Shown here piece by piece: positions 24,159-36,732 of a DNA stretch of 64,000 bases. The notes beneath the pieces are model-generated. The model searched no databases. It saw only the letters and a program-made list of their open reading frames with translations, and had not been told where the DNA came from. The position numbers and the translations under genes were made by a program. Source of the DNA: Ehretia macrophylla. Lineage: Eukaryota; Streptophyta; Magnoliopsida; Boraginales; Ehretiaceae. How positions within the stretch are numbered: the stretch's first letter is position 1; each line of letters starts with the position of its first letter. The DNA lies in assembly GCA_037974665.1 (NCBI GenBank), contig CM075773.1:49430080-49494079 (forward strand). Direction: 5' to 3'.

Positions 24159-27081
24159 CTGTCAAAGTGACTAAAGAGTCGGTACCAGAGGGGCAAATTC
24201 AACGAAATAATTTAAGAGCAAGTGCAAACTGTCACCAACGAACCACCCCTTCCCCTTCCTTCCTCACCCCCCATGAAGGAAACATAGAAGAAAAAAAATA
24301 TAGAAAACCCAACAAGAACCTTGAAATAAAAATCTAAGCATTATATGGAGATTTTTAATTAGAAAAATTATAGAAGGAGCAGAAAAAAGAAACTCTTACG
24401 CAAGGACCATAAGCCAATAAAAAAAGGGAAAAAGAAGATGCTTCTTAGGATTGCTGGCATCAGTATCTAATGATTGAAGCATATCCAAACTCCAGAAATA
24501 GAATCATCTTCAACACAATCCAAATGACAGGGCATTTCTATAGGGAAATCCATTGAACTCATTTCAATCTATAAAAGTCAAACATTAACCAAGCATATCT
24601 AAACCTTGTCAAGCAAAACTATGCCCAACAACTAATGAAAAAAATTTATTTCTTTATCATTCTTATGAGATGAAGATTACAGCTTCTTTTCATCAATCAA
24701 CAAAAACTCAATTGCATGGACACCCATGGTGAGAAAATTTACATCTTTTTTTATTTTTATATATACAAGAAATAAATGTGTTTGAACCTTCCCTTTAGCC
24801 AGACGCACTTAGTGAGAGCTTTGTACAAAAGGATGTCCTTTAATACAAGACTCATACGTGATTTCCACAATTGTAGCACCAAAAACATCAATAACAACAC
24901 GACAACCGCTTCAAAAGATTCAATTTTGAAGCTAAATTTAACCTCCCAAATCATGAAAGACACGTAATTCAAAATTAATTAATATGCACATAAGATCAGA
25001 ACCGTACTCGAAAACCAACCCGTTTTAGTTAATAAACAAACAAACAATTACACAAAGTCATCAAATTTGACCAATACTTTACCTTCTTTGTAGAGCCATC
25101 TTATTTTGCATAATACAAACCACCAAAGCCAACAGCAACAACAGAAAAAGAATAATCAAATTTCAAATTGTTAACTATTTAGATTTCCTAAAAAATTTAA
25201 CACATCAATATTTCCTTCTCATTTATAGATATTTTGCGCCAGCTAGGTGCATTTTTACTAAAAGGTAATTTACCCCTCAACAATAAAGAGTAGAATGACC
25301 TAACTTAACAAAAATACTGTAATTCTGGCATTTGATCCGGGATAGTACATTATTATTAATATTCCGGATGAGACAGTTATTAAGCAAGTTGAAAATCCAA
25401 AAGAAGAATCTGAGGTACATTTGAAAACCATTTACTTGCTAACATATCACATAGGTTACTGTTTCGCCAACCAATCACTAGCTAATCTGCGCACTAAATG
25501 ATTCAAAAAAATTTCATCATCTCACCACTATTCCTTAATCCTATAACAGTTTAAAGTTATACACACACATACAGTGGAAAACTACAATAAATGCATAAAA
25601 ATGTCATATATTTTCAAAAATATATCACATGTAATTAACAATTAGTCAAATAATACAGAACTAACACTGCTTTGCGCAAAACATATACATCAATAAACTT
25701 TATATATGCTTAAATTTCCAATAACCATGTTCATGGGTGATACCTATCATGCAATGTCTACAAAGATAGATTTAGGATATTTTATCCGTCAAAAGCCAGT
25801 AGGTTTAGAACTCAAAACTAATATGAACATGAAGTCTCAAATTCGAGTCTCACTGTTATTTACTTATGCTACTTAAAAATAATATACCTATGGATTAGTC
25901 GAAATACAAAAGAATTTCGCATAAAATTCAACGAGCGCGTGAAAACCAACAAATAACAAAAAAAAATAACCATAAACAAATTATCTCCAGACGAGATAAT
26001 TAATAACGAACCAAAATAAAACAAAAAAAAAATTTGCTAATTGCGTACCTCAAATCGTTGAGGTGACCAAGGATATCGCCGATGTCAACCGATACAGCGA
26101 CGGTGGTAGAAGATGAAGAAGATCAAGCTTGGACTACGGCCGGTGAAACTAGGAGTAGGAAAACATCATTGTCGAACCTGATGAGAAAGGAGGTTTCAAA
26201 ATTTCTTTTCATAAACTACCTCAGGAAAATATCATTTTCAACAATAATATATGTTTTCTTGTCGTTCATGGGTTCATTAAAAGATCGCTATATGTGCAAG
26301 AGAACTTATTATTATTATTTTTGTCTCATACAAACTTATTGATGAGAAGCAAAGGTTGATGCTCGAACAAAATCAAAATAGATGAAGAAAATTATGCACA
26401 TTCAAATACTTACTCATAACAAAAATTGTTCTTGTAAACTTCAAGAGGACGGGGAAAAGACTACAACCACTCGTCGACGTCTTCAATTCTTCATAACATT
26501 CACTGGCCACAAAAAATAGGTTGTGGCATCGGAAAAATTGGGCGGAATTAACTAAGGAGATTTATTTCACTGCAGTGGAGAAGCAGATGATGGTAGTGGA
26601 AGTGGAAGGGAAGAGATAATAGTGGATGAGTAGGTGAAGTGGATGTGTCTCGGGAGTGGAGAGGAAAAAGTGAAAAGCCTTTGCATTGAAAATATGATCA
26701 AGGGTATGTTTGTACTTTGATATAAGGGTATTTTTGTATTTGCAATGAAAAGGTTAAAAAACCATTTTGTAATTTATATTCGGGTATAATTAGTTTTGAG
26801 GATAAATTAGTAATACTATTCTTATTCTTATTTTATACATTAAAAAAACTGCTGATGTGATAGGTAGAGAGAGAAAAGTTTTGGCCGCATAGAAGAATGA
26901 CTATGAAAAGTCAGATTTTGACATCATTGGGGAAAGACAGATTTTCCTTTTATCATTGCCTCAGTTGTTAGAATGGCTATCTACATGGGAAAAGTCTCAG
27001 ATAAGGTGGGACCAAAGTTTTACTCTTCTGATAATTATATTGGTAATTTGTTCCGGAAAAGCACTAAAAGACGCAATTAGA
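24159..27081. other. Intergenic region, no supportable gene
   Basis: AT-rich with A-runs. A GC-richer patch at 26042-26192 has a short plus-strand frame (MSTDTATVVEDEE) ending at a possible donor GAG/GTTTCA, but I found no continuing exon. A SINE-like B-box (AATTCGAGTCTC) occurs near 25849 without a clear partner. Confidence 0.4.
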
Positions 27082-27303
27082 GCATCTTTAATGGAATCTT
27101 TAAAATTAGTTTTTAAAATGTAATAATTAAAATAATTTAGAGATTTTGTTAAAAAAAATCATAATAAAAGTTTCCAAAGCTAAAAATAGAACCCAGACTC
27201 TATATTATAGAGTCTCAAACTCTCATTATGGTTGTTTTTCTTTATTATCAAAATCTCTAAATTATTTTAATTATTATATTTTAAAAACCTTTATTAAAGA
27301 TGC
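27082..27303. repeat. MITE with inverted repeats of about 55 bp
   Basis: Left end GCATCTTTAAT and inner AATAATTAAAATAATTTAGAG are matched in inverted form by CTCTAAATTATTTTAATTATT and ATTAAAGATGC at the right end. Total length is 222 bp. The class cannot be fixed because no exact target duplication is visible. Confidence 0.8.
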
Positions 27304-29680
27304 TTTTATGAATTATGAATATACAGATTTCAAATCATTACAAAAAGAGATTTTCCTTTATGTCTTATCAATGGCTCAATTGAGAACAGTTGGTTCATTG
27401 ACCAAAAGAAAAATCTTGGATAAATTCGGGCTAATTATCGGTCTTAAAAACATAATTTGAATCTCGTATATATTGCAGGATTTGTAAGTAAGTTGATGGT
27501 AAGTTTGAGTTAATTAAAGTATTCCTTCAAAAAAAGTGTTCAGTTGGTTTGAGCAAAAAAATGTGAATGTACTTGAAAGAAATTACAAATTTGAATTTTT
27601 GTTAGTTATATTTATAATATATATTTTGCCACTTTTTGAATTAAAAAGAAAAAATGTGAGCGCGGCGCTCAACCGTGTAGTAGGTCATATGGTTTTGTTT
27701 GGCTTCTTGTGTACGAAAAGGATCTGTATCGCTTTTGGCAGTGTTTACCTTACAAAAGAAAAACAAGGGGCACATGCTGCGCAAAAATTCTCAATCCCCT
27801 ACAAAAGTTCAAACCTTTTGCCTCTTATCATCTATTTCTACTACCTAGTCGACCCCCATGATTATACCTGGCGGCTTTTGCAATAAATCTCGAATCCAAG
27901 AGTCACCTATTTAGAAAAAGAAAAAGAAAAATCGGCATTCAGAGGTGAAAGAGGAAAGAGAAAGGACCAATTGAAGTCTTCCGTGATGTCCAATCATCTT
28001 ATTGAACCTAATTTTTTGTAGTACGTAAGTTTTCTGGAGAATAAGATAAATATTAAATGTCACTTAATTTTATAACTTGTTTATTACTTCTTATATGTAC
28101 GTTTAATTAAATGACATATGAAAAGAATAGAGAAACAAAGAAGTTGGTATACCCAAGAATTCAGTAAAATAATTAAGACATGTTATAATCAGAAATTAAT
28201 TTTCATTCAAATCACGATTTTGTCTCTGTTGTATAAAAGAAAATAATAAAAAATTAATTATTTTGCATCCTATCTCGATGTACGCGTGGTACCCAACCAC
28301 CTAAAGAAATTACATTGTAATTGTGATTAGGGTGCTGGAAACGCTACCTATCGTGATTCTTAGCACAAAATTTTTGACCAGGAATGCTGTATAGTGTTCA
28401 TGCCGTGTAGCATCTAACCAATGGCAAAATCGCAAAATGGCAAAATAAGGCCTTCAAGCTGGCTTGATGAAAAATTCCATGCATTAAGAGTAAAGTAAAA
28501 TTGTCAAAAAGTGACCTGATAAAATAAGAGGTTATGTGTTTAAATTATGGTTTCGGACCTTATTAATAAAAAATATATAATTTTTGACAACAAAAAAAGG
28601 TTTGATGAAATTCTATAGTACCTTTTATGGTTTCCTTTTTTGTTTTTCTGTAAGTTTTCTCTTAAAACTTTCAATACGTCCCATTTTTCAATTTTCCTCT
28701 TAATATTTTCACTACTTGGTACATCAACTTCTTAGTTAATTTCATTTTCATGTTCGTCCCTAGACTATAATTGTCTCTTTCATCTTCTGACTCACGTTCT
28801 TATTATTATTTTTATTATTCAAAATGTTTTATTGTTCAAAATCAGAGATTAAAGTATGAAAAATGGAAGAAACATGAAGGCAAAATAGTACCACCAGGTG
28901 GTTTTTTTTTTTGGTGTGTATATGAGAACGTCCTTGTAGAATCATTACTGCAAGTTCACCAAGTTTACTTCTGGTCTTCGAAGCTCTATCTCATGGCTAT
29001 TGGCATACCTAGTTTGCAACAAGTTTCAAAAAACAATTCCCATTGTACGATTCCTTTCAGATATTTTATTGTTGTTTTCTTTCTTTTAATTATTATTTTT
29101 AGGACGAAGAATTCACTTTAGATAAGATTATATTAAAATCACCCTCAAAGTTTTAAATTCCATGGTATAGGGATGAGTTCCAACACATACTCCAAATCAC
29201 TCAAAAATTAGACAATTATTTGTGATAGAGAATGTTCTAAAATGAAACATTTAATCGCAACAAGTCTACTTTTTATTGTACTAAAAGAAAGAAGAAAATT
29301 TACAGAGAGTTGCAACAACTTGAGGCAAAATTTTACAAGATACGAATCAATGTATAGAAAAACCCCCTATATCATAACTTCAACAATTCTACATCAAATC
29401 ATGGCAATGCAACTAAGGACAGTAAGCAATTCGAGTGCACTCCTTCAGTTTAGATGTTTAGATCTGTCACCGTAAATGAATATAGACATATTTAGCTCAG
29501 AAGTTCATGAATAGTGTTCGATGATTATAATATATACATGTGTTTGTGTATGTACATATGTATGTATAAATGTATGTATGAGTGAACATATGTATGAATT
29601 TGTATATTCATGTTGATATGTATATTTGTTTCTTATAAATTATATGTATTTGTATATAAGTACTAGCTATTTACCAATAG
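27304..29680. other. Intergenic region, no supportable gene
   Basis: Several short open frames without recognisable domains or coding character. Imperfect TGTATG repeats lie at 29535-29625. Confidence 0.4.
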
Positions 29681-30076
29681 AATAAAATATTTTTATGACC
29701 ACTAAACTATCTCTTCATTTTTGTTATGGCCATTCAATTATTTTTAGTCATAGTTTGGTCATTCAACAAACAATTGAGTTTTATTTTGACAATTCTATCA
29801 ATTTTTCTAATAAAATAGACTAATTGTGAAGGGCAAAATTGTAAAATTAGTTAAATAAATTATATTTTTTCCACCATATTAAATTTATTTACAAATCTAA
29901 TTGATTGATTTTACGATTTTACCCTTAACAGTTAGTCTATTTTTACCAAAAAATTGACGAAATGGCTAAAACAAAATCCAATTGATAGTTGAATGACCAA
30001 AATAAGACCAGAAATAGTTAGATTGTCAAAACAGAACTAAAGAGATAGTTTAATAACCATAAAAAGATTTTACCCT
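29681..30076. repeat. Long imperfect palindrome (fold-back element), arms about 195 bp
   Basis: The left arm (TTTTTATGACCACTAAACTA, TTTGGTCATTCAAC, AAAATAGACTAATTGTGAAG) is answered in reverse complement by the right arm (CTTAACAGTTAGTCTATTTT, GTTGAATGACCAAA, TAGTTTAATAACCATAAAAA). Almost the whole element is arm, meeting near 29880. Such elements are typical plant MITEs and could give hairpin RNA. Confidence 0.8.
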
Positions 30077-30874
30077 TACCAATGAAATGCATAAAATTTC
30101 TTTGTTAATTGTCAACTTAGTACCAACCTTGCTCCAAGTTTAAGTTTGAATAAATTCAGTTTTTTTTTTATTATTATTACCAAGTAAGTAAGTGCTCCAT
30201 GATCAATATCCTTACATAGTATCACTTACAAATTAACCTATTTAGAGAGTTGCCACAAAATCGTTGGTTCACAGTAAAGTCTATAGCACAAATTGATCTG
30301 AAATGTGGATCGTTGTGAGGTCTTTTAAATTTCAGAAGTGTGGTTATTTTCTAATTTGACCATGAGTCACGTTTCCAAAATAAATAAATAAATAAATAAA
30401 AATCCAAGTGCGCACACACACACACATGTTATATTATACATACATTGTGGGGGGTAAAATGATATTAATTTAACATTTTGTAGTTGATGAGTACGTTAAA
30501 TACCCCCTAGCCTTTTCAAAATTAAAGTTTGAACTCTCTGAATAAAGATTTGGAAGTTCAAACCCTTAATCTCATATGTATTGGACCAAGTTCTTATCCT
30601 AAAATTATCTTTAGCGCTTTTATTAATGTTGCATGGATCTGCAATATTGAAGATACTCTTGCATCTCAAAATAAACATGTTTGGAAAATAGAAATTAAAG
30701 CTTGTGCCAATCTATGTAAATTAAAAGGAACAAATTTTATATATTGTTTCCTTTCCATTAAAGGCTTTGAAAAGTACAAAATACACCCTATTTATTACAA
30801 GCTCACGACATAAATAACATCTAAAAAACGCTTCTAGACCTTTATTATTATTTGATGTTTCTCTATTTTTTTAT
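30077..30874. other. Region upstream of the prolamin-like gene
   Basis: No gene seen. It contains (AAAT)n near 30381-30401 and (CA)n near 30413-30425, then AT-rich DNA leading to the promoter at 30875. Confidence 0.4.
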
Positions 30875-30882
30875 TATATAAA
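30875..30882 (+). promoter_or_regulatory. TATA box of the prolamin-like gene
   Basis: TATATAAA lies 87 bp upstream of the ATG, a normal spacing for a plant RNA polymerase II promoter with a short leader. Confidence 0.55.
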
Positions 30883-30968
30883 TCATATCAATTCTCTTCA
30901 ACAGCATCCAACAGTCATCTCTCAATTGTAGGATAAAGAGGTATCATAGTAGCATTAACACAAAAACC

Positions 30969-31328
30969 ATGGCACTTTTCAAGTCACTAGTTTTGATGGC
31001 ATTGTTTCTAGCTAATGCAATTTTCGTGACCTCCTCTTTGATTACTGCCAAGAACGAAAAATGTGCCAGGAAGTTGTCATTTGCATGTGGGGCTGAGATC
31101 TTGGACAATGTATTTGAGAAAAAAGCAGTTAGTAACCATTGTTGTAATCAGCTTGTGGGAATGGGATTTAACTGCTATAAGGAAGTGGTTACGATACTGA
31201 TAGTAGCACCTAGAATCAAAGGAGAAGCAGAGAATATTTTATTCAATATTATGAACACATGGGATACTTGCAGTTTACAAGATTATTATTTCCCGCCCCC
31301 AAGTCTCTCTCCAAGTTCCTCTCCATAA
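30969..31328 (+). CDS. Prolamin-like (ECA1-type) small secreted cysteine-rich protein
   Basis: Intact 119-residue single-exon frame. Residues 1-23 form a signal peptide (hydrophobic LVLMALFLANAIFV). The mature part has the prolamin-like pattern of six cysteines: C32, C40, C58-C59 (adjacent pair), C69 and C101, with the typical LSFACGAEI, NHCCNQLVGMG and NCYKEV contexts. The family (PF05617) includes egg-cell EC1 and early-culture-abundant ECA1 proteins, small secreted proteins often expressed in reproductive tissue; the specific function here is unknown. The C-terminal tail is Pro/Ser-rich (PPPSLSPSSSP). A TATA box sits 87 bp upstream. A fold-back repeat begins about 20 bp after the stop, so the transcript 3' end probably falls within it. 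Compact single-exon structure is normal for the family. Confidence 0.88.
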   Translation: MALFKSLVLMALFLANAIFVTSSLITAKNEKCARKLSFACGAEILDNVFEKKAVSNHCCNQLVGMGFNCYKEVVTILIVAPRIKGEAENILFNIMNTWDTCSLQDYYFPPPSLSPSSSP

Positions 31329-31348
31329 AATATATTCATTTACATTTT

Positions 31349-31675
31349 AATTTAGATATCTTTGACCTGATTGATAAAGTGTCTTTTATTTTCAAAAGTG
31401 ATATTTCTAATTCTTTTATCTTTTGTCTGAGTGACACTGTTAGTTCTTTTTAGTGATTTTGTTAAAAAATTGACAAAAAAGCACGTGATTAGCACATTTC
31501 TCTTATTTATCCCAATTGCACGTGATTAGTATATACATTTTTCTTCATTTTTTTTAATGAAATCACCACAAAGGACTAACGGCATCACTCAAATAAAAGA
31601 TAATGAATTAAAATGTATCATTTTTGAAGATAAGGAACCACTTATCAATCAGGTCAAAAATACAAGACCAAATTG
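31349..31675. repeat. Fold-back (MITE-like) element directly after the prolamin-like gene
   Basis: TTTGACCTGATTGATAAAGT (31361 on) is matched in reverse complement by CTTATCAATCAGGTCAAAAA (31641 on). Complementarity continues inward over about 110 bp (GAGTGACACTGTTAGT versus ACTAACGGCATCACTC). The loop carries GCACGTGATTAG twice (about 31481 and 31518), each containing a CACGTG G-box core. Confidence 0.8.
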
Positions 31676-31690
31676 GGTATAAACCCAATA

Positions 31691-32614
31691 ATTTCTGGTT
31701 AATAGATTTCCATACCTAAGGCGCGTGATCTCTTTCTCTTGTGCGTATATATTTTTGAAATAACTCTAGAATACTGTGGTAGCTTTTTTGTTTTATTACT
31801 CATTCATTGAGCACCCAAAAAAAAAAATATTAATAACTCTTTGTCCTCTTCTTTCCTTTTTCTCTTATTAATTGATTTACTGTTTCGACCTTATTTCTAG
31901 AACAATGCTTATTTCTATTTGTACTTATTAACAATCAATTTTATCCATTTCATTTTAAGTTAATATCATATAACATAAAATCTTAGTTTGGAAAATATGA
32001 ATTTTGCTTCAGAGTATTTGACAACTTTTTTGTAAACATTGCCAAGCTTAAGTAGTCATTTAATCACCTGTACGAAGTTACGAATACCATTTTTAAACCT
32101 AGAATCATCTTCTACAAATGATTTTCACCTTTCTTTTATTTGAAAAAGAAATCAATAGTAAGTAAATAACAAAGAAGAGGAGACAAATAACTTATAGAGA
32201 CCAAATTAAGAAGCAAATGAGGTACGTTACATATATATACAACAAAAGTTTTTACCAATTACATATGTAGAAGCACGTGTTTAATAGTATAAATTTCATT
32301 ATATGCTGCATGAATATCAGTAGTAGAAAGATTTTTTAGAAACATTTTCATAGCCAATTTGCTAAAAGGAGTAGTGGAGGATGGCCACCCTACGGAAGAT
32401 AGGGAAACAAAGGAATACTTGGGGCAGTTGAAGGAAGAACTAAGGCGACAAGAAGAAAAAGGAAAAAAAAAAAGAGAGAGAAAAAGAAAAAAGAAAAAGA
32501 GGAAAAAATAGAGGAAGAAGAGAAAAAAGAAAATAAAAAAAGAGATAATTAAATTGAATTCATCAAAAGAAATTTAACTAATTATATTTTATCTCGCTCC
32601 ATTAAGCTTTTCAC
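31691..32614. other. Intergenic region with long purine tract
   Basis: No gene. The plus strand at about 32445-32550 is almost purely A and G (GAAGAAAAAGGAAAAAAAAA and similar), a polypurine run of about 100 bases. Confidence 0.5.
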
Positions 32615-33216
32615 ATGACAATTAATGAAAGGACGATGTTAATACTATTTTAATTGTTTAATTGTCATATGAAAGAACGACATTAATAATATTTTAATTG
32701 TTTAATTTTCATTAGAAATAAGTAAAATTTAGTGAACGAATATTATGTTTAAATATAATTTGGACTTCCTTAAATGTTTTATCTTCGTTTTATTCGTAAT
32801 CACTTTTCTAGAAATTAAGTACTTATTAGCTTTGTACTTGTTGAGAATCATATTCCGCTAATGGCTTTTTCTAAATTTTTATTAAGAAATAAGTCAGCTT
32901 TTATTCCATTATTGTGGTACATGAGATGTTCTAATACATGTATTAAATCAGTTAAAACGATAACAACTATTGATTTCAAACTCATGAACCGTCATCCCTC
33001 CGCTCGACTTTGACAACCTTGGGATCAGTTTTTCTAAATTGTTAACAAATCTAACGCCAAAAAGAAAAGGAGAAAGATATAAAAAGACAACCAGGTCCGT
33101 TTGTTTTTTACCTTTTTCCAACTACTTCTAATTTTTCTTTGTCCCTTCGCACATCCCTCTAAGTTCACGGTGTTTTTCAATTATGAAGGGGTATAATGGT
33201 CATTTTAGTATCATTT

Positions 33217-33717
33217 TGAAAAGAAAAAATCTCACATTTAGTCTTTATTATTTGCAAAGTGTCTCAATTTAATCTCTATTGTTTAAAATGTCTCAATTTA
33301 GGTCCTATTATTTCCCTAAAAATTTTAATTTCATCCCTATTGTTTAAAATTTTCAATTTCATCCTCATTATTTCTCAAAAAGTTTTAATTTTGTCCTTAT
33401 TATTTTTAAAAAGTTTCAAATTCATCCCTATTATTTTTCAAAAAATTTTAATTTAGTCCTTGAATGATATGAACGAATTTGAAACTTTAAGAAAACAACA
33501 GAGACGAAATTAAAAAAAAAATTTAAAAATAATAGGGACGAAGTTAAAATTTTTTAAAAATAATAGGGACTAAATTGAGACATATTAAACAATATTGATG
33601 AAATTGAAACTTTTGTTAAAATAATATGGACTAAATTGAGATATTTTAAACAATAAGGACTAAATTGAGACACTTTGTAAATAATAAGGACTAAATGTGA
33701 ATTTTTTTCTTTTGAAA
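33217..33717. repeat. Hairpin element, arms about 250 bp, built from about 40 bp sub-repeats
   Basis: The left arm begins TGAAAAGAAAAAATCTCACA and is answered by TGTGAATTTTTTTCTTTTGA at the right end. Each arm is itself a chain of related units such as TTTAGTCCTTATTATTT and AAAAATTTTAATTTCATCCC. The paralogous site in copy B (near 37665-37690) lacks the element, which confirms it as an insertion. Confidence 0.85.
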
Positions 33718-33908
33718 AAAACAAAACATACCAACTCCATCTAAACACGACTTTCCCATAAAAAAAGAAAAAAAGCTTAAGCTCAACAGCGACTTATTAT
33801 AATAAGAATTTTTGAATTTGACTTCAATCTTTATTATAACTGAAAAAAAAAAAAAAAAAAGGTTTGGCATAAAAGTACCGGACTTTTTAAAAAGAAATGA
33901 GAGGATAA

Positions 33909-35244
33909 TAAAAGGAAGAATTGATCAATGGTCCACCCGTTGGCTTTCGTTTGCATGTAGATTGGTTTTAATCAAATTTGTGCTTGTTAATTTACAATCT
34001 TACTGGCCGAGCCTCTTTATTCTTCCGAAAGGAATTTTGAAGGAGTTGGAGAGGAAGTTTGCAGCCTTTCTTTGGAAGGGTAAATATGATTCTACAAAAG
34101 GTGCTAAAGTTGCATGGAACGATATCTGTAAACCATTAAAAAAAGGGGGTCTGGTTTGAGAAGAGTGGAGGATATAGACTTAGCAGCAGGAACTCAAGAA
34201 ATTTTGGGCCAGTTCCAACAATCCTTCTTTTATCTGGCCAAGATGGGTTTCAAATTACTATCTTAAGGGTAGTAGCATTTGGGAGGTTCAGTGTAAGTCT
34301 AATGCTTCTTGGCAATGGAGAAAAATCCTGAAGATTAGAAATATGGCAAAAAAAAAAATTCAAAATTAGAATTGGTAATGGTTGTAGAACTCTCTTTTGG
34401 CATGACCCCTGGCACCCCAAAGGATGTCTTGTTGACTGGGTTGATGCAAATCTGATCTTGAGCTCCCCTATCGGCTGGTTTGGAAGAGTTAATGAAATCA
34501 TTCACAATGGTGACTGGTCATGGCCACAACATCAAACCATATCCATGATTATGCAGAACATCAACTTCCTGCCTTCACCCACACATGAAGACAAAGTGTA
34601 CTGGACTGAGAGAAACAATGGCATTTTTTACTGTTGCTCCTACTTGGGAAAGCATTAGGCGGAAGGATATTTGGGTTCGTTGGCGCTTAAAATTCATAAG
34701 CATAGCTTCACAGCCTGGCTAAGTATTTTGGACAGGTTGCCCACGAAAGTGAGTCTTGTTTCATGGGGAGTTTTGGACAGCAATAACTGTTATTTATGTG
34801 GTCTCGGTATTGAGAAAATGTAGCTTTAGCCGAAGGATTTGGCAGAAAAGTTTGCGCATGATATTGATTTTTAATCTGCTTTCATAATGGGAATGTATTC
34901 TTAATTGGGGCGACACTCATGATCGAGGAGAAGATCTTCAAGTTACTATTTTTCGACTTTTCCTTTGTGCCTCTATCTACAACATTTGGAAGGAACGAAA
35001 TTATAGAATTCACAGAGAAGTCTTTCAAACTGAGGATCAAATCTTTGAAGTTATCGCGAAAGCAATTAGACTTTGTTTTTGTAATTGTTAAAAGTTTAGG
35101 AGAACAGTTGTAAATGAATATAAACACGTTAGCTGGAGATTAGGTAATATTTTTGTGTAGAAGCAGTGTTATTCATGGTTTGACTTTATAAACTTTTGAG
35201 TTTGAGCTTCAGTGGATCACTTTTGCTTGATTAGCAAAAAAAAA
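33909..35244 (+). pseudogene. 5'-truncated L1-type LINE (C-terminal pol), decayed
   Basis: Encodes the part of LINE pol after the RT active site: KGRIDQWSTRWLSFACRLVL, LFILPKGILKELERKFAAFLW and KVAWNDICKPLKKGGL. A zf-RVT-type stretch follows (LPTKVSLVSWGV, CYLCG) and a terminal IWKERNYRIHREVF piece. The frame changes several times (after 34156 and 34370), so it is dead. It ends in a short A run (35236-35244). Copy B carries GAGGATAACTTTTAG (39226-39240), matching the two sides joined, which fits an empty site. Confidence 0.8.
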
Positions 35245-35523
35245 CTTTTAGTGATAGCCTTATCATAAGATGCCTAAAAAATGCTTCATTCCACTAGCGC
35301 CATATCACCGTAGTCCATAAATGAACACAACACATCAAAAGAAATATGACAGTGGATAAGGTTTAAAGATCAAAATTAATGGGTATCTAACCAATAATAA
35401 AAATTGATAAGGTACTCACTAAATTCTATTTTCTATAAGAGATAACCAACAAGTAACCTGATAGGTTTTTGATATCAAATGCTAAAAATGTCGAATTCCA
35501 AAACCCATTATTACTTACTAACA

Positions 35524-36130
35524 TAGTGTTTGGGAACACTTACGTTGTGGAATTCATTTAATTTATAAATGAATTTCGTGAGGATTTGTATTTACAAATG
35601 AATTCTCTTGTTTGGAACTGTAAAACAATATTAAGGCAATTTTGTTATTTGTAAATACAAATTGTGTTTGAAACATATGTGAAATTAGAATTAATAGTTG
35701 TATTTTACTTAATACTCTTCTTTTATTCAATTGAAATTAGGTTATCATATAAGTGTTATCTTCTCATTTTATTATTAAACATTCATATGCCTCTATATAT
35801 AGTTTATTGGACCCAAAAATACGAACTTATATTTCTTGATTAACACACAAGTAATACCACAAGTAATCTATGATGACCTTATTTAATTGGTGTTAAAAGT
35901 TTGATTGGTTTGTAACGTGAGATTGTCCAAGGAAACATGCAACATAAAAACATCAACAAGCCTATTCTTTCTTCTTTTAAATTCATTACTCAAGTACTAG
36001 TCTTCTTTTATGTATCTATTCCTACTGCGATGTTTGGCAGTGGTATTACTAACCTCCGCTAAGGCAATTAGAAGAAGATTGCCAAAATACATTATGCTTA
36101 ATTCGTTATTGGCATATCTAGCATAGTGCT
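35524..36130. repeat. Copy-A-specific segment with MITE-like left end
   Basis: Copy B lacks this stretch. CATAGTG occurs on both sides (about 35524 and 36124), a possible target duplication. The left end (GTGGAATTCATTTAATTTAT, TTTGTATTTACAAATGAATT) is a reverse-complement relative of 49795-49890, so a repeat family is involved. Confidence 0.5.
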
Positions 36131-36448
36131 GAATTTATTATTGACCTAATTCCTAAACTGGTATTTTTTATTCTAACCCAATAAGGAAATGGGCTAAGCC
36201 CAAACACTACTCCTCTAGGCCTTAAGTCACATTTTCTGAATTAAAAGCCCTAAGTTACCTAGAAAGCTAAATCATATATTTTTATCATTATCCTTAACTC
36301 TCTCTACCTACATTTGTTTGGTTAGTTCTTTACGAATTTTATTATCTTATTGTGTATGAACATATATTTTATCAATTTTAATTTTATTGGAATTGGTATT
36401 TACGGACAATATTGCAATAATTATATGATTAATTTCAAATTTATCATC

Positions 36449-36658
36449 TTATAGTATATAAATTTTTATCTCAATAAAATACATAACACCCCTTGTGAAG
36501 TAGCACAAAACCCCCAGTGTTTTCCAAAGTAAATAGTTTTCACTATCAAGTTTGAGCAAAAGCTCTTGTGGGTTTGAAACAACAAGCAAAGACGCCACAT
36601 TGAAGGATTGAGTATTGTAAGCGGCATCAACCACGGGAGAAGAAGTAGAAGAGGGCAT
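36449..36658 (-). pseudogene. Copia gag N-terminal fragment
   Basis: Minus-strand frame starting MPSSTSSPVV with LLKLDSENYLLWK, the typical start of a copia gag domain (L-x-x-x-NY-x-x-W). It lies directly downstream of a primer-binding site and LTR (36733-36943). Only about 70 residues remain before the element is cut off. Confidence 0.65.
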
Positions 36659-36732
36659 GAGGTTGTCGTACGTGGAAGCTGAAAAAAAAAATTGATTTTT
36701 GATTTAAGAGCCGAGAAAAATGATGAAACTAA

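Noticed and set aside
25345-25412. Coding-looking stretch NIPDETVIKQVENPKEESE
   Set aside because: Too short, no supporting neighbours or clear splice sites; could be chance.
26082-26192. Possible first exon MSTDTATVVEDEE ending at GAG/GTTTCA
   Set aside because: GC content and donor are suggestive, but no following exon or homologue was recognised.
27146-27460. 104-residue plus-strand frame
   Set aside because: It lies mostly within the MITE at 27082-27303 and shows no domain.
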